Assembly (NCBI GenBank): GCA_020726205.1
Contig: DYTA01000015.1
Span: forward strand, 1 to 15,339
DNA length: 15,339 bases
Origin: Nitrosospira multiformis
Lineage (GTDB): Bacteria; Pseudomonadota; Gammaproteobacteria; Burkholderiales; UBA11063
Reading direction: 5' to 3'
Below the pieces are notes generated by a model. It did no database searches, was not told where the DNA came from, and worked only from the letters and a program-made list of their open reading frames with translations. The position numbers were made by a program, and so were the translations under genes. Within the stretch, counting starts at the first letter, position 1, and each line of letters starts with the position of its first letter. Shown piece by piece: positions 6,289 through 15,306 of this stretch.

Positions 6289-8991
6289 TTACTTACTCAA
6301 AATTTCGCGTAAAACATACGGTAAAATACCACCATGTTTATAGTATTCTACTTCAATTGGTGTATCAATACGACATAAAACACCAACATCTTTAGTTTGA
6401 CCATTCGCATAAGTAATACGTAGTATTAAATCTTGTTGAGCTTTTAAATCATTAGTAATACCAAGCACAGAATAAGTTTCTGTACCAACTAAACCTAAAT
6501 TTTCAGCATTTTCACCAGCTTTAAATTGTAAAGGCAATACACCCATTCCAACTAAATTTGAGCGATGAATTCGTTCAAAACTTTTTGCTACTACGGCTTT
6601 AACACCTAGTAATTGCGTACCTTTAGCCGCCCAATCACGAGATGAACCAGTACCATATTCTTCACCAGCGATAACTACGGTAGGTGTATTACTTGCAACA
6701 TATTGCATTGCTGCTTCATAAACTGTAGTTTGAGCACCATTATACAATGTGAAACCACCTTCTACTCGTGCACCATCAGATGCTGCAGGAATCATCAAAT
6801 TTTTGATACGCACGTTGGCAAAAGTACCACGCATCATTACTTCATGATGTCCACGACGTGAACCGTAAGAATTGAAATCTTTGGGAACTACACCACGAGA
6901 CTCTAAATATTTTCCTGCTGGGGTTGTCGCTTTAAATGATCCTGCTGGAGAAATATGATCAGTCGTAACCGAATCACCTAAAATCAATAATGGTTTAGCA
7001 TCTTTAATGTCATTAATATCACTATAACTCATGCTGAAATCAGAAAAGAACGGAGGCTCAGCAATATAGCTTGACTCAGGCCAAGTATATACATTTCCTG
7101 TAGCCGACTGAACATTATTCCATAAATCATGATCTTTAGTTAAATCAGAATATAATTTTTTGAACGTATCCGCATTTTGGGCTAATGGCATTAATTCCGC
7201 TATCTCAGCTGAAGTAGGCCAAATATCCTTCAAGAACACATCTTTACCATCAGAACCTTTACCAATTGGCTCTTTAGTTAAATCAACATTTACTTTACCA
7301 GTTAAAGCAAACGCAACTACCAATGGAGGAGACGCCAAGAAATTACCTTTAATATTTGGATGAATCCGAGCTTCAAAATTACGATTACCAGATAATACCG
7401 CACAAGCAATTACATCTTTTTCAATAATCGTTTCATTAAACTCAGGACGTAAATCCCCAGCATTACCAATACAGGTAGTACAACCAAAAGCAGCAATATT
7501 AAAACCTAATTGATCTAAATATTCTTGTAAACCAGCCTTTTGTAAATAATCTGCAACCACACGAGAACCAGGAGCTAATGATGTTTTCACTCGTGGATTA
7601 ACTTTCAAGCCTTTTTCTACCGCTTTTTTAGCTAATAAACCAGCGGCTAATAGCACGCTTGGGTTTGATGTATTCGTGCAAGATGTAATGGCAGCGATTA
7701 AAACATCACCATTACCAAGATCTATTCCAGCTTTAGTCTCATAACGCTCAGTTAATTGAGCTTCTGTTTTATTAAATCCACTATCTGCAATTGATTTAAC
7801 AAATAATGAATTAAATGTAGAACCCATTTTGTCTAATTCAATTCTATCTTGTGGACGTTTTGGACCCGCTAAAGATGGTTTAATAGTTGATAAATCCATT
7901 GTTAATGATTTCGTATATTCAATTTCACCAGCTTGAGGAATACCAAATAAATCTTGAGCTTTGAAATATTTTTCAAATAATTCACAATCCTCTTCAGAAC
8001 GACCTGTTGCACGCATAAAACGTACAGTTTCACTATCTACGGGGAAAAATCCCATTGTTGCACCATATTCAGGAGCCATATTCGCAATTGTTGCACGATC
8101 AGTTACAGACAAACTAGCAGCACCTTCACCATAGAACTCAACAAATTTACCAACAACTTTTTCTTTACGTAACATTTCAGTAATTGTAAGTACTAAATCT
8201 GTTGCTAAAATACCTTCATTCAATTTGCCTTTTAATTCAACACCTACTACATCAGGTGTTAAGAAATAAACCGGTTGACCTAGCATACCAGCCTCTGCTT
8301 CAATACCACCAACGCCCCAACCAACAACACCTACACCATTAATCATAGTTGTATGTGAATCAGTTCCAACTAAAGTGTCTGGATAAACCACACCATTTTT
8401 ATGTTGTACGCCACGGAACAAATACTCTAAATTTACTTGGTGAACAATACCAATACCAGGAGGTACAACACCAAATGTATCAAATGCCTGCATACCCCAT
8501 TTCATGAACTGATAACGTTCATTATTTCGAGTAAACTCTAACTCCATGTTTTCACGTAATGCATTTTTATTACCATAGTAGTCAATTTGAACTGAATGAT
8601 CAACAACTAAATCAACAGGAACTAATGGCTCAACGACTTTAGCATCTTTACCTAATTTATCTGCAACAGTGCGCATCGCAGCTAAGTCACACAATAATGG
8701 CACACCAGTGAAATCTTGTAAAACTACACGAGCCACAACAAATGGGATCTCCTCAACTCGATCTCCTGTAGCAGCCCAGCTTGCTAATTGATTGATATGT
8801 TCTTCATTTACTTTAATATTATCATAGTTACGTAGCACAGCTTCTAAAACGATACGAATTGAAACAGGTAGTTTCTTAAGATTAAATCCAGACTCTGCCA
8901 ACTTTGGCAAAGAGTAGTATTTATACACATTACCACTTGATGTAGTAATATCAGATAGAGTATTGAATTTATTATGCATATTAGCCCCCAT
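6289..8991 (-). CDS. acnA: Aconitate hydratase A
   Basis: Cytosolic enzyme that interconverts citrate and isocitrate via cis-aconitate in the citric acid and glyoxylate cycles. The 900 residues match the AcnA/IRP1 length (E. coli 891). The 4Fe-4S ligands are Cys438 ([10 protein letters not shown]), Cys504 and Cys507 ([10 protein letters not shown]). The substrate-binding [12 protein letters not shown] is at 205-216, and the swivel-domain [16 protein letters not shown] at 776-791 carries the active-site serines. The stretch [12 protein letters not shown] around 168-179 looks closer to betaproteobacterial AcnA than to E. coli. The start is uncertain: the ATG at 8991 has no good ribosome site, whereas the in-frame ATG at 8979 (product from Met5, MHNKFN) has GGGGG 5 bases upstream. 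I keep the longer form but consider 8979 at least as likely. Apo-AcnA can bind mRNA in other bacteria; nothing here bears on that. Confidence 0.97.
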   Translation of the reverse strand: MGANMHNKFNTLSDITTSSGNVYKYYSLPKLAESGFNLKKLPVSIRIVLEAVLRNYDNIKVNEEHINQLASWAATGDRVEEIPFVVARVVLQDFTGVPLLCDLAAMRTVADKLGKDAKVVEPLVPVDLVVDHSVQIDYYGNKNALRENMELEFTRNNERYQFMKWGMQAFDTFGVVPPGIGIVHQVNLEYLFRGVQHKNGVVYPDTLVGTDSHTTMINGVGVVGWGVGGIEAEAGMLGQPVYFLTPDVVGVELKGKLNEGILATDLVLTITEMLRKEKVVGKFVEFYGEGAASLSVTDRATIANMAPEYGATMGFFPVDSETVRFMRATGRSEEDCELFEKYFKAQDLFGIPQAGEIEYTKSLTMDLSTIKPSLAGPKRPQDRIELDKMGSTFNSLFVKSIADSGFNKTEAQLTERYETKAGIDLGNGDVLIAAITSCTNTSNPSVLLAAGLLAKKAVEKGLKVNPRVKTSLAPGSRVVADYLQKAGLQEYLDQLGFNIAAFGCTTCIGNAGDLRPEFNETIIEKDVIACAVLSGNRNFEARIHPNIKGNFLASPPLVVAFALTGKVNVDLTKEPIGKGSDGKDVFLKDIWPTSAEIAELMPLAQNADTFKKLYSDLTKDHDLWNNVQSATGNVYTWPESSYIAEPPFFSDFSMSYSDINDIKDAKPLLILGDSVTTDHISPAGSFKATTPAGKYLESRGVVPKDFNSYGSRRGHHEVMMRGTFANVRIKNLMIPAASDGARVEGGFTLYNGAQTTVYEAAMQYVASNTPTVVIAGEEYGTGSSRDWAAKGTQLLGVKAVVAKSFERIHRSNLVGMGVLPLQFKAGENAENLGLVGTETYSVLGITNDLKAQQDLILRITYANGQTKDVGVLCRIDTPIEVEYYKHGGILPYVLREILSK

Positions 8992-9035
8992 TAAAAATTC
9001 TACAATATTTTATCACAAGTTAATTTGCATAAGTA

Positions 9036-9041
9036 ATTATA
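9036..9041 (-). promoter_or_regulatory. Candidate -10 element for acnA
   Basis: Read on the minus strand this is TATAAT, giving a start near 9029, some 40-50 bases before either acnA ATG. No good -35 is present at 16-18 bases, so it may need an activator. It lies back-to-back with the lipoprotein promoter. Confidence 0.4.
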
Positions 9042-9054
9042 TAGAAACAATCGT

Positions 9055-9084
9055 TTATCAAATATATTAATCATATGTTATAAT
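9055..9084 (+). promoter_or_regulatory. Extended -10 promoter of the lipoprotein gene
   Basis: A perfect TATAAT (9079-9084) preceded by TGt (9076-9078), with a weak -35 TTATCA (9055-9060) at 18 bases. Transcription should begin near 9091, about 31 bases before the ATG. AGGAAA at 9108-9113 serves as ribosome site. Confidence 0.65.
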
Positions 9085-9121
9085 TTGCTAATATACTAAT
9101 AAATTATAGGAAAATAAATTT

Positions 9122-10837
9122 ATGCATAATAAAATTAAACATATAATGATTATACTTATACCACTATTTGGAGTTGGTATAACTGCTTGTAACTCTGGTG
9201 CTGGTTCTGGATTTCCAACTCCTGATAATGGAGGTGGCGGTGGAGGAGGTGGAAAAGTTGTTACACCAGGAAATATATCACTAAGCCCAAATTTATTACA
9301 ACTAAACAATAAAGAAAGTGCAATAATTACACTTAGTTTAGAAAGTAGTGCAAATGTCAGCTCACTGGTAGTATCAATTCAATCTAGCGACCCAAGCATA
9401 GCAACAGTGTCGAACAATTCATGTAATCTATCAAGCGGAATTAGATTAAATACTTGCAATATAATTGTATCTGCGCAAGAAAAACAAGGAACAAGTACTA
9501 TATCGGCTATTCCAACAAATCCAAAATATGAATCACAGAGTATAATCACAACCGTAAATTTAAATGGATGGATAGCAACTGATGCAATGCCACCTACGGT
9601 TCAAGGACAAGCCAATGCAGTTGGTTTTACCAGTGATCAACTTGGCAATTTATATTTATCTTATCAAGGAACTGATAAATTAACAGTATACCGCTATTTA
9701 TTTGGACAAACTAATCCAACTTGGTCGGTTTTAGCAGAATCTCAAAATATGTCGTTATCGGCATACAGCTCTTCATTATCGGTATCCACCACTAATGTAT
9801 TAAATTTAGCCTACCTATATACACCGGATCCAAATCAATATGGCGAAATACATTTTTTAAGTGCATTACCTGATAAAGTTAACTTTACTAACGTCAAAAT
9901 ACCTCAAACACTTCAAGTTTATAGCCCTATTGAAGAATGCCCTTCACCAATAGTACATCAACTAATGGCAAGTGAAGCTACTATGACTCTTGATTCAGCA
10001 GACAAACAAGTCATTGCCTATTCTGATGAACTAAACTATCAAACTCAATCAGTAAAAGTTAGTGATACATTAACGTGTAATGCTCCTAACTATAATGGCG
10101 GTAGTAAATTAGGCGTATACTTAGCCAGTGATTATTCTGTACATAGTCAACTTAGTGATGGGACAGCAACACAGATATCAATCGCAGCAACACCTGTGTC
10201 TGGATTTGGCAAATCATACCCATTATTTATTGCTTACAAAGATGGTGCAAATAATGGTGGTGTAAGTGTGCAAAAAGTATCTTTAGATAATATATTACAT
10301 ACTCAAAATTTCGACTATGTCGGCAATAAAAATTTGAGCGATGGTTCTGCTGAGTTTATAAGTGTTGCAGCAGATAGTGCTGGTACTCCATACGTAGCAT
10401 ATCAAAATAAATTTCAAACTCTATCAGTAAAAAAATTTGATGGAACTAATTGGGTTGACGTGGGAGCTAATCCTATTTCAGCTAATATTTCACGGTGGAT
10501 AAGCCTGACTATCAATCCTATAACAAAAACTCCATATGTTGCATACCAAGAGGATAATAAAATTAAAACTATTACCCTCATTAATCAGAAATGGCAATTG
10601 GTCGGTAGTGCAATTGATATACCAAGTAATTTACCATCAACATATACTAATTTAATTATGCGTCAGGAATCAATTAATACTTGGCAACCTGCTCTGGCAT
10701 TCCAACCAACTCCGCAAGGTAGTGAATCAAGTTTTATTTCAACTTATTATTTTATGGAAAGCACACCCAAAAACGTCAATAATTTAGCTTCTTCACCTGT
10801 ACGTAATTTACTAACCTTAATTAACAAATATTTATAA
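9122..10837 (+). CDS. Lipoprotein with Ig-like domain and probable seven-bladed beta-propeller
   Basis: Function not recognised. The 571-residue product begins with a lipoprotein signal: a basic start, a hydrophobic core at 8-19 and the lipobox ITAC with Cys23 as the lipidated residue. A flexible linker follows, with eight glycines at 37-44. Residues about 50-148 look like a bacterial Ig-like beta-sandwich (SLSPN..., SDPSIATVS). The rest carries seven spaced hydrophobic-Ala/Ser-Tyr/Phe motifs: YLSYQ (178), LNLAY (227), VIAYS (297), FIAYK (369), YVAYQ (424), YVAYQ (472) and ALAFQ (524). Several are followed 10-20 residues later by a V-K-like strand and a Trp, as in propeller blades. Cysteines at 101, 112, 273 and 319 could form disulphides outside the cytosol. 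Likely outer-membrane anchored; surface or periplasmic exposure and ligand are unknown. It has its own promoter and shares a terminator with the convergent permease gene. Confidence 0.85.
   Translation: MHNKIKHIMIILIPLFGVGITACNSGAGSGFPTPDNGGGGGGGGKVVTPGNISLSPNLLQLNNKESAIITLSLESSANVSSLVVSIQSSDPSIATVSNNSCNLSSGIRLNTCNIIVSAQEKQGTSTISAIPTNPKYESQSIITTVNLNGWIATDAMPPTVQGQANAVGFTSDQLGNLYLSYQGTDKLTVYRYLFGQTNPTWSVLAESQNMSLSAYSSSLSVSTTNVLNLAYLYTPDPNQYGEIHFLSALPDKVNFTNVKIPQTLQVYSPIEECPSPIVHQLMASEATMTLDSADKQVIAYSDELNYQTQSVKVSDTLTCNAPNYNGGSKLGVYLASDYSVHSQLSDGTATQISIAATPVSGFGKSYPLFIAYKDGANNGGVSVQKVSLDNILHTQNFDYVGNKNLSDGSAEFISVAADSAGTPYVAYQNKFQTLSVKKFDGTNWVDVGANPISANISRWISLTINPITKTPYVAYQEDNKIKTITLINQKWQLVGSAIDIPSNLPSTYTNLIMRQESINTWQPALAFQPTPQGSESSFISTYYFMESTPKNVNNLASSPVRNLLTLINKYL
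9230..9253 (+). repeat. Imperfect GGN repeat encoding eight glycines
   Basis: Eight consecutive glycine codons (GGA, GGT and GGC mixed) form the linker behind the lipidated cysteine. Any change in unit number keeps the frame and only alters linker length. The mixed codons make slippage less likely than in a pure repeat. Confidence 0.8.
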
Positions 10838-10842
10838 AAATA

Positions 10843-10866
10843 ATAGCTGGGAATAATCCCAGCTAT
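10843..10866. terminator. Bidirectional terminator between the lipoprotein and TSUP genes
   Basis: A perfect 10-bp stem (ATAGCTGGGA / TCCCAGCTAT) with loop ATAA. The minus-strand side is followed by TTATTTTTAT and is the stronger direction; the plus-strand side has CTTAATTT. Confidence 0.85.
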
Positions 10867-10891
10867 CTTAATTTAGCTATCACTGCAAAAA

Positions 10892-11767
10892 TTAAGCTGT
10901 TACTTTTAACTCTTTTTTAGCTTTAAAGAGAGTCCAAATATTATAAACAATCACTACTAATAACACCCACTTCAAATAAGATGAGTCAACTTTAGAAATA
11001 ATTGGAGCCGCAATAAATACTGCAATACATCCAGGAATTGCCATTAACAATGTACTAAATGAATAATATTGACGTGTTTTAATCATTGGAACTGCTGTCA
11101 TCGGCATTTGAACAGCACTTGCTGTTGTCATAATAGGATATGCTACTGCTGGTGATAAACCCAAGAGAAAAATAACCACTAAAATAATTGAATAATAACC
11201 AACACCAAATGCAGGCAAACAACCAGCCAAGAACATAATAATTCCTAAAGCAACTAACTTGCCATCACGCACCTGAATTAAAGAACCACCAATACTTAGC
11301 ATATTCATTTGATTTAAAATTAATATAATTATGGTAATTAAAAAAGTTACTAACATCACATTATAAATAGCATTGCGGGTTACAAATTTTACAAAATAAC
11401 CTGAAACAATACCACCTAAAGCAATCATAACACAAGCAGTAATTAATGTAATACTATCAATTTGAACTAGCTGTAAAAATAAAATAGATTGAATCATTGT
11501 CGGCAATGTAGATTGCACAACCATTGAACCATTGAAACGCTTATTATCAGGCATTAATTTAAAGGCATTGCGTAATGCAAATATTGATGCGAAACTACCT
11601 ATACCAAATGTATCAAAAAAAGTAGCAATAAATCCAGTAAAAGCAGTTTGGATTTTCGCTTTAAGAGATAATTGCTCTGCACCATGACGAATATTCAATA
11701 AAAAATAAGCAAATGTAGCTAGTACCAATATCGTAACAATTATTTTTATAACCAAAATTTGACTCAT
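10892..11767 (-). CDS. TauE/SafE (TSUP) family membrane transporter
   Basis: Inner-membrane protein of the TSUP family; known members carry sulfite, sulfoacetate and other small sulfur-containing or organic anions, mostly outward. The substrate here cannot be told. The 291 residues are almost entirely hydrophobic, with about eight membrane helices in two halves. The first half has GFIATFFDTFGIGSFAS and the second has GCLPAFGVGYYSI, the glycine-rich loops typical of the two-repeat fold. I start the gene at the ATG at 11767, where AGGAGG (11777-11772) lies 4 bases upstream. An in-frame ATG at 11815 is open but has no ribosome site, and a promoter (11803-11795) lies inside that extension. The gene is downstream of lepA on the same strand but separated by the lepA terminator. 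No sulfur-metabolism gene is nearby. Confidence 0.88.
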   Translation of the reverse strand: MSQILVIKIIVTILVLATFAYFLLNIRHGAEQLSLKAKIQTAFTGFIATFFDTFGIGSFASIFALRNAFKLMPDNKRFNGSMVVQSTLPTMIQSILFLQLVQIDSITLITACVMIALGGIVSGYFVKFVTRNAIYNVMLVTFLITIIILILNQMNMLSIGGSLIQVRDGKLVALGIIMFLAGCLPAFGVGYYSIILVVIFLLGLSPAVAYPIMTTASAVQMPMTAVPMIKTRQYYSFSTLLMAIPGCIAVFIAAPIISKVDSSYLKWVLLVVIVYNIWTLFKAKKELKVTA

Positions 11768-11794
11768 AAAACCTCCTAAAAAAATAAGGACATA

Positions 11795-11803
11795 ATTATA
11801 GCA
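11795..11803 (-). promoter_or_regulatory. Extended -10 promoter of the TSUP gene
   Basis: Read on the minus strand this is TGC followed directly by TATAAT, with no recognisable -35. Transcription should start near 11788, about 20 bases before the ATG at 11767. A transcript from here would exclude the upstream ATG at 11815, supporting the shorter start. Confidence 0.6.
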
Positions 11804-11901
11804 CGTCATTATCATGAATTATTCACCACTAAAAATTATTTCAAATATAAAAACACTCAATTATTTGATATCTAAAAGTAATTAATACAAAATAATAAAT
11901 A

Positions 11902-11927
11902 AAAATGTGCAGAGAACTGCACATTTT
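11902..11927 (-). terminator. Terminator after lepA
   Basis: A perfect 11-bp stem (AAAATGTGCAG / CTGCACATTTT) with a 4-base loop lies 15 bases after the lepA stop. On the minus strand the stem's own TTTT runs into TATTTATTATTTT. This is a strong intrinsic terminator that should separate lepA from the TSUP gene. Confidence 0.85.
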
Positions 11928-11942
11928 AGCAAAAGTTAGATT

Positions 11943-13730
11943 TTAATCAACTTGTAAAATAGCTAAGAACGCAGTTTGTGGAATTTCAATATTACCAACT
12001 TGTTTCATACGCTTTTTACCAGCTTTTTGTTTTTCTAATAATTTTTTCTTACGACTAATATCTCCACCATAACATTTGGCTAATACATTTTTACGCATTG
12101 CTTTAACTGTTTCACGAGCTATAATATGCGCTCCAATCGCTGCTTGAATAGCAATATCAAACATCTGGCGAGGAATCAACTCACGTAACTTAGACACTAA
12201 CTCACGTCCACGATATAAGGAATTTGCCCGATGAACAATTAACGATAATGCATCAACACGCTCACCATTAACTAAAACATCTAATTTCACTAAATCTGAA
12301 ACTCTAAACTCTTTAAACTCATAATCAAACGAAGCATAACCACGGGAAACTGATTTAAGTTTATCAAAGAAATCTAAAACCACCTCATTTAATGGCATCT
12401 CATAGGTCATCATCACTTGACGTCCCATGTATTGCATATTCATTTGTACTCCACGTTTTTGAGTGCATAGCGTAATAACAGCACCAACATAATCATTTGG
12501 CACTAGAATATTAGCAGTAATAATTGGCTCACGAATTTCTTGAATTCTGCTTGGATCAGGCAATTTAGCTGGATTTTCCACAGAAATAACTTCCCCTGTT
12601 TTTTCAAGTACTTGATACACAACCGTTGGAGCTGTAGTAATCAGATCCATATCAAATTCACGTTCTAAGCGTTCTTGGACGATTTCTAAATGCAATAAAC
12701 CTAAAAATCCACAGCGAAAACCAAAACCTAATGCTTGAGAAACTTCAGGTTCATAATTAAGCGATGCATCATTAAGTTTTAGCTTTTCTAATGAATCACG
12801 TAAATTTTCATAATCATGAGACTCAACAGGATAAAGACCAGCAAAAACTTTAGGCTGAATTTCCTTAAATCCAGGTAATTGTTCAGTTGCTGGATTAGAT
12901 TCTAATGTTATAGTATCACCAACTTTTGCATATTGCAATTCTTTAATTCCAGCAATAACGTATCCAACCTCACCAGCGGATAATTTAGTTTTTTGGAATG
13001 CTTTTGGCGTAAATACACCAACCTGTTCACAAGGAAATACAGCTTTGTTGCTCATAAACCGAATTTTATCCTTAGGTTTTAATTCACCATCGACAACTCG
13101 CACAAGCATAACAACCCCGACATAATTATCAAACCAAGAATCAACAATCAGGGCTTTCAATGGTTTAGTTACATCGCCACGTGGTGCTGGAATTTTTGCA
13201 ATAACTAGTTCCAATACATCTTGCAAACCAACACCAGTTTTTGCCGAGCAATGCACCGCATCCATCGCCTCAAGTCCAATAATATCTTCAATTTCTTGTG
13301 CAACTCGGTCAGGTTCTGCAGAAGGTAAATCGATTTTATTTAATACTGGCAAAACTTCAACACCTAAATCAATTGCAGTATAACAATTAGCAACAGTTTG
13401 AGCCTCTACACCTTGAGATGCATCAACAACTAACAGAGCACCCTCACACGCAGAGAGTGAGCGAGATACCTCATATGAAAAGTCCACGTGACCAGGAGTA
13501 TCAATCAGATTAAGATTATATATATTTCCATCTTTAGCTTTATAACTTAATGCCGCAGTTTGAGCCTTAATCGTAATTCCACGCTCTTTCTCTATATCCA
13601 TGGAGTCTAAAACTTGACTATCCATTTCACGTTTATCTAGGCCACCACAAAATTCAATAAAGCGGTCAGCAAGTGTCGATTTCCCATGATCAATATGGGC
13701 AATAATCGAAAAATTTCGTATATTTTTCAT
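11943..13730 (-). CDS. lepA: Elongation factor 4 (LepA), ribosomal GTPase
   Basis: Translational GTPase that binds the ribosome, linked to back-translocation, initiation and ribosome assembly under stress. The 595 residues are typical for LepA. The G domain shows all motifs: AHIDHGKST at 11-19, RGITI at 50-54, DTPGH at 77-81, NKID at 131-134 and SAK at 162-164. EF-G-like domains II, III and V follow. The LepA-specific C-terminal domain ends in [20 protein letters not shown] from about 554, which together with the lack of EF-G domain IV separates it from EF-G. The start has AGGAA 5 bases upstream. It follows htrA on the same strand but has its own promoter and follows the htrA terminator. The usual partner lepB is absent from this window. 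Confidence 0.98.
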   Translation of the reverse strand: MKNIRNFSIIAHIDHGKSTLADRFIEFCGGLDKREMDSQVLDSMDIEKERGITIKAQTAALSYKAKDGNIYNLNLIDTPGHVDFSYEVSRSLSACEGALLVVDASQGVEAQTVANCYTAIDLGVEVLPVLNKIDLPSAEPDRVAQEIEDIIGLEAMDAVHCSAKTGVGLQDVLELVIAKIPAPRGDVTKPLKALIVDSWFDNYVGVVMLVRVVDGELKPKDKIRFMSNKAVFPCEQVGVFTPKAFQKTKLSAGEVGYVIAGIKELQYAKVGDTITLESNPATEQLPGFKEIQPKVFAGLYPVESHDYENLRDSLEKLKLNDASLNYEPEVSQALGFGFRCGFLGLLHLEIVQERLEREFDMDLITTAPTVVYQVLEKTGEVISVENPAKLPDPSRIQEIREPIITANILVPNDYVGAVITLCTQKRGVQMNMQYMGRQVMMTYEMPLNEVVLDFFDKLKSVSRGYASFDYEFKEFRVSDLVKLDVLVNGERVDALSLIVHRANSLYRGRELVSKLRELIPRQMFDIAIQAAIGAHIIARETVKAMRKNVLAKCYGGDISRKKKLLEKQKAGKKRMKQVGNIEIPQTAFLAILQVD

Positions 13731-13753
13731 AATTTCCTAATTACAACAATGTT

Positions 13754-13769
13754 TTGCATCAAGATGCAA
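13754..13769 (-). other. Small hairpin in the lepA leader
   Basis: TTGCAT and ATGCAA pair around a 4-base loop, about 12-27 bases downstream of the predicted lepA transcription start and ending 23 bases before the ATG. It does not cover the ribosome site. A role in stability or regulation is possible but not shown. Confidence 0.35.
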
Positions 13770-13787
13770 CAAAAATAAAATATCCAG

Positions 13788-13796
13788 ATTATACCA
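13788..13796 (-). promoter_or_regulatory. Extended -10 promoter of lepA
   Basis: Read on the minus strand this is TGG followed directly by TATAAT, without a good -35 at 16-18 bases. The start would be near 13781, about 50 bases before the lepA ATG and downstream of the htrA terminator. lepA can therefore be transcribed independently of htrA. Confidence 0.6.
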
Positions 13797-13822
13797 TATT
13801 ATCAAGGAACAGAAAGAGCATT

Positions 13823-13857
13823 AAAAATGTCTAGTTACCAACAAACTAGACATTTTT
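13823..13857 (-). terminator. Terminator after htrA
   Basis: A perfect 14-bp stem (13823-13836 with 13844-13857) and a 7-base loop, whose minus-strand 3' arm ends in TTTTT. An outer AAGAGC/GCTCTT pairing could extend it with a 3-base bulge. It should end htrA transcripts before lepA. Confidence 0.8.
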
Positions 13858-13872
13858 GCTCTTAGATAAAAA

Positions 13873-15306
13873 TTATTGAACTGACATTGGAATAAATAAG
13901 GTTATAAATTGTGCCCCATTAGAACGTACTACTTTTAATGCTATTCGCTGACCAGGCTTATAACTAGCTAATATTTTCTCTAATTGAGCCAATGAGGTTA
14001 TCGATGTATTAGCAACTCCAATAATTATATCACCAACCGCTAAACCAGATAATTGGTTAATTTGCGATATACTTTGTACTGCTAAAGCATAACTAACCCG
14101 ATTTGAAAATGGCTTTAATTGACTAGCACTTAATGGAACAACTGTAACACCTATTTTTTTAAGCTCCGTAGTTGAACTAGACTTATCTTGTGAAGCTTTA
14201 CTATCATTAATATTAGAATCGGCAGCCATAGTTATAGCATTGATAACTATTCGCTGATTATTACGCCAGATAACTAACTTAACCTCTTTATGTGCACCTA
14301 AGTTACTAATAATCTGTTGTAAGCTAGTGCTATCACCAATTTCTTGACCATTTGCACTTAAAATTACATCACCAACTTGAATCCCTGCTTTTTCTGCGGC
14401 CGAAGCACTGTCAACGCTATTAACTAGAGCACCTTTAGCAGAACTTAAACCAAAAGAAGCAGCTAAATCATCCGTTACTGGCTGAATTGCGATTCCCAAA
14501 CGACCATGAACAACTTTTCCAGTTGTTTTTAACTGATCTGCAATACGCATTGCATAATCAATTGGTATCGCAAATGAAATTCCCATATACCCACCACTCT
14601 TACTGTAAATCTGAGAATTAATTCCCACTACCTCACCACGCAAGTTAATTAATGGTCCTCCAGAATTACCAGGATTTACAGGAACATCTGATTGAATAAA
14701 AGGAACTGCACTATCATCAGGTAAATTACGAGATAAAGCAGATACAATTCCTTGTGTAATTGTATTTTCTAAACCAAAAGGTGAACCAATTGCAACTACC
14801 CAGTTACCAGGTTTTAATTGATTAGGATTACCAATTTTTACAGGCGCTAAATTATTAGCATTAATTTTCAAAATTGCCACATCAGTTGCAGTATCTAAAC
14901 CTATTACTTTGGCTTTAAATTCACGTTTATCACTCAATTTAACCGTAACGGTCTGAGCATCTTTCACCACATGCGCATTAGTTAAAACATAGCCATCACT
15001 AGATAAAATAAAGCCAGATCCTAAACCTCGTTGTTGCCGATTTTGTTGTTGTGGTGGCAACATACGTTTGAAAAAATAATCAAACATAGGATCTCCACTA
15101 CCTCCAAACGGATTATTTACCTGTGGTGACGCCGTCACAACATTAATATTTACCACTGATTTGCCAACCATATCATAAATACCAGAAAAATCAGGTAAGC
15201 TATTTTGATAAATATTACTACTTTCTGATAAATTAGTAGTAGTTGCAAAAGCAGGAGTTATCGATAAAATAGAAGAAAGTAAAATAAATGCCAATTTTTT
15301 ATTCAT
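13873..15306 (-). CDS. Periplasmic serine protease of the HtrA/DegP (MucD) family
   Basis: Degrades or refolds damaged envelope proteins; family members act as oligomeric proteases in the periplasm. The 477-residue protein starts with a signal peptide, with likely cleavage after Ala21 (AFA). The trypsin-like domain has the complete triad: His112 (LTNAHVV), Asp142 (TDVAIL) and Ser215 (GNSGGP). A Gln/Pro-rich loop at about 84-93 sits before the protease core, as in the LA loop of DegP. PDZ1 spans about 265-360 and PDZ2 about 385-475, joined by a Ser/Asp-rich linker. GAGG lies 6 bases before the ATG. Only 33 bases upstream are visible, so its promoter is not identified. Because it is next to lepA it corresponds best to mucD/degP of beta- and gammaproteobacteria; degP versus degQ cannot be settled by sequence reading alone. 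Confidence 0.95.
   Translation of the reverse strand: MNKKLAFILLSSILSITPAFATTTNLSESSNIYQNSLPDFSGIYDMVGKSVVNINVVTASPQVNNPFGGSGDPMFDYFFKRMLPPQQQNRQQRGLGSGFILSSDGYVLTNAHVVKDAQTVTVKLSDKREFKAKVIGLDTATDVAILKINANNLAPVKIGNPNQLKPGNWVVAIGSPFGLENTITQGIVSALSRNLPDDSAVPFIQSDVPVNPGNSGGPLINLRGEVVGINSQIYSKSGGYMGISFAIPIDYAMRIADQLKTTGKVVHGRLGIAIQPVTDDLAASFGLSSAKGALVNSVDSASAAEKAGIQVGDVILSANGQEIGDSTSLQQIISNLGAHKEVKLVIWRNNQRIVINAITMAADSNINDSKASQDKSSSTTELKKIGVTVVPLSASQLKPFSNRVSYALAVQSISQINQLSGLAVGDIIIGVANTSITSLAQLEKILASYKPGQRIALKVVRSNGAQFITLFIPMSVQ

Noticed and set aside
9230..9253. Glycine-codon repeat as a phase-variable on/off switch
   Set aside because: Units are three bases, so changes keep the frame, and the mixed codons reduce slippage; at most the linker length would vary.
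9088..9309. Minus-strand open frame with a proline run
   Set aside because: The prolines are the reverse reading of the glycine codons of the lipoprotein linker; no ribosome site or promoter supports it.
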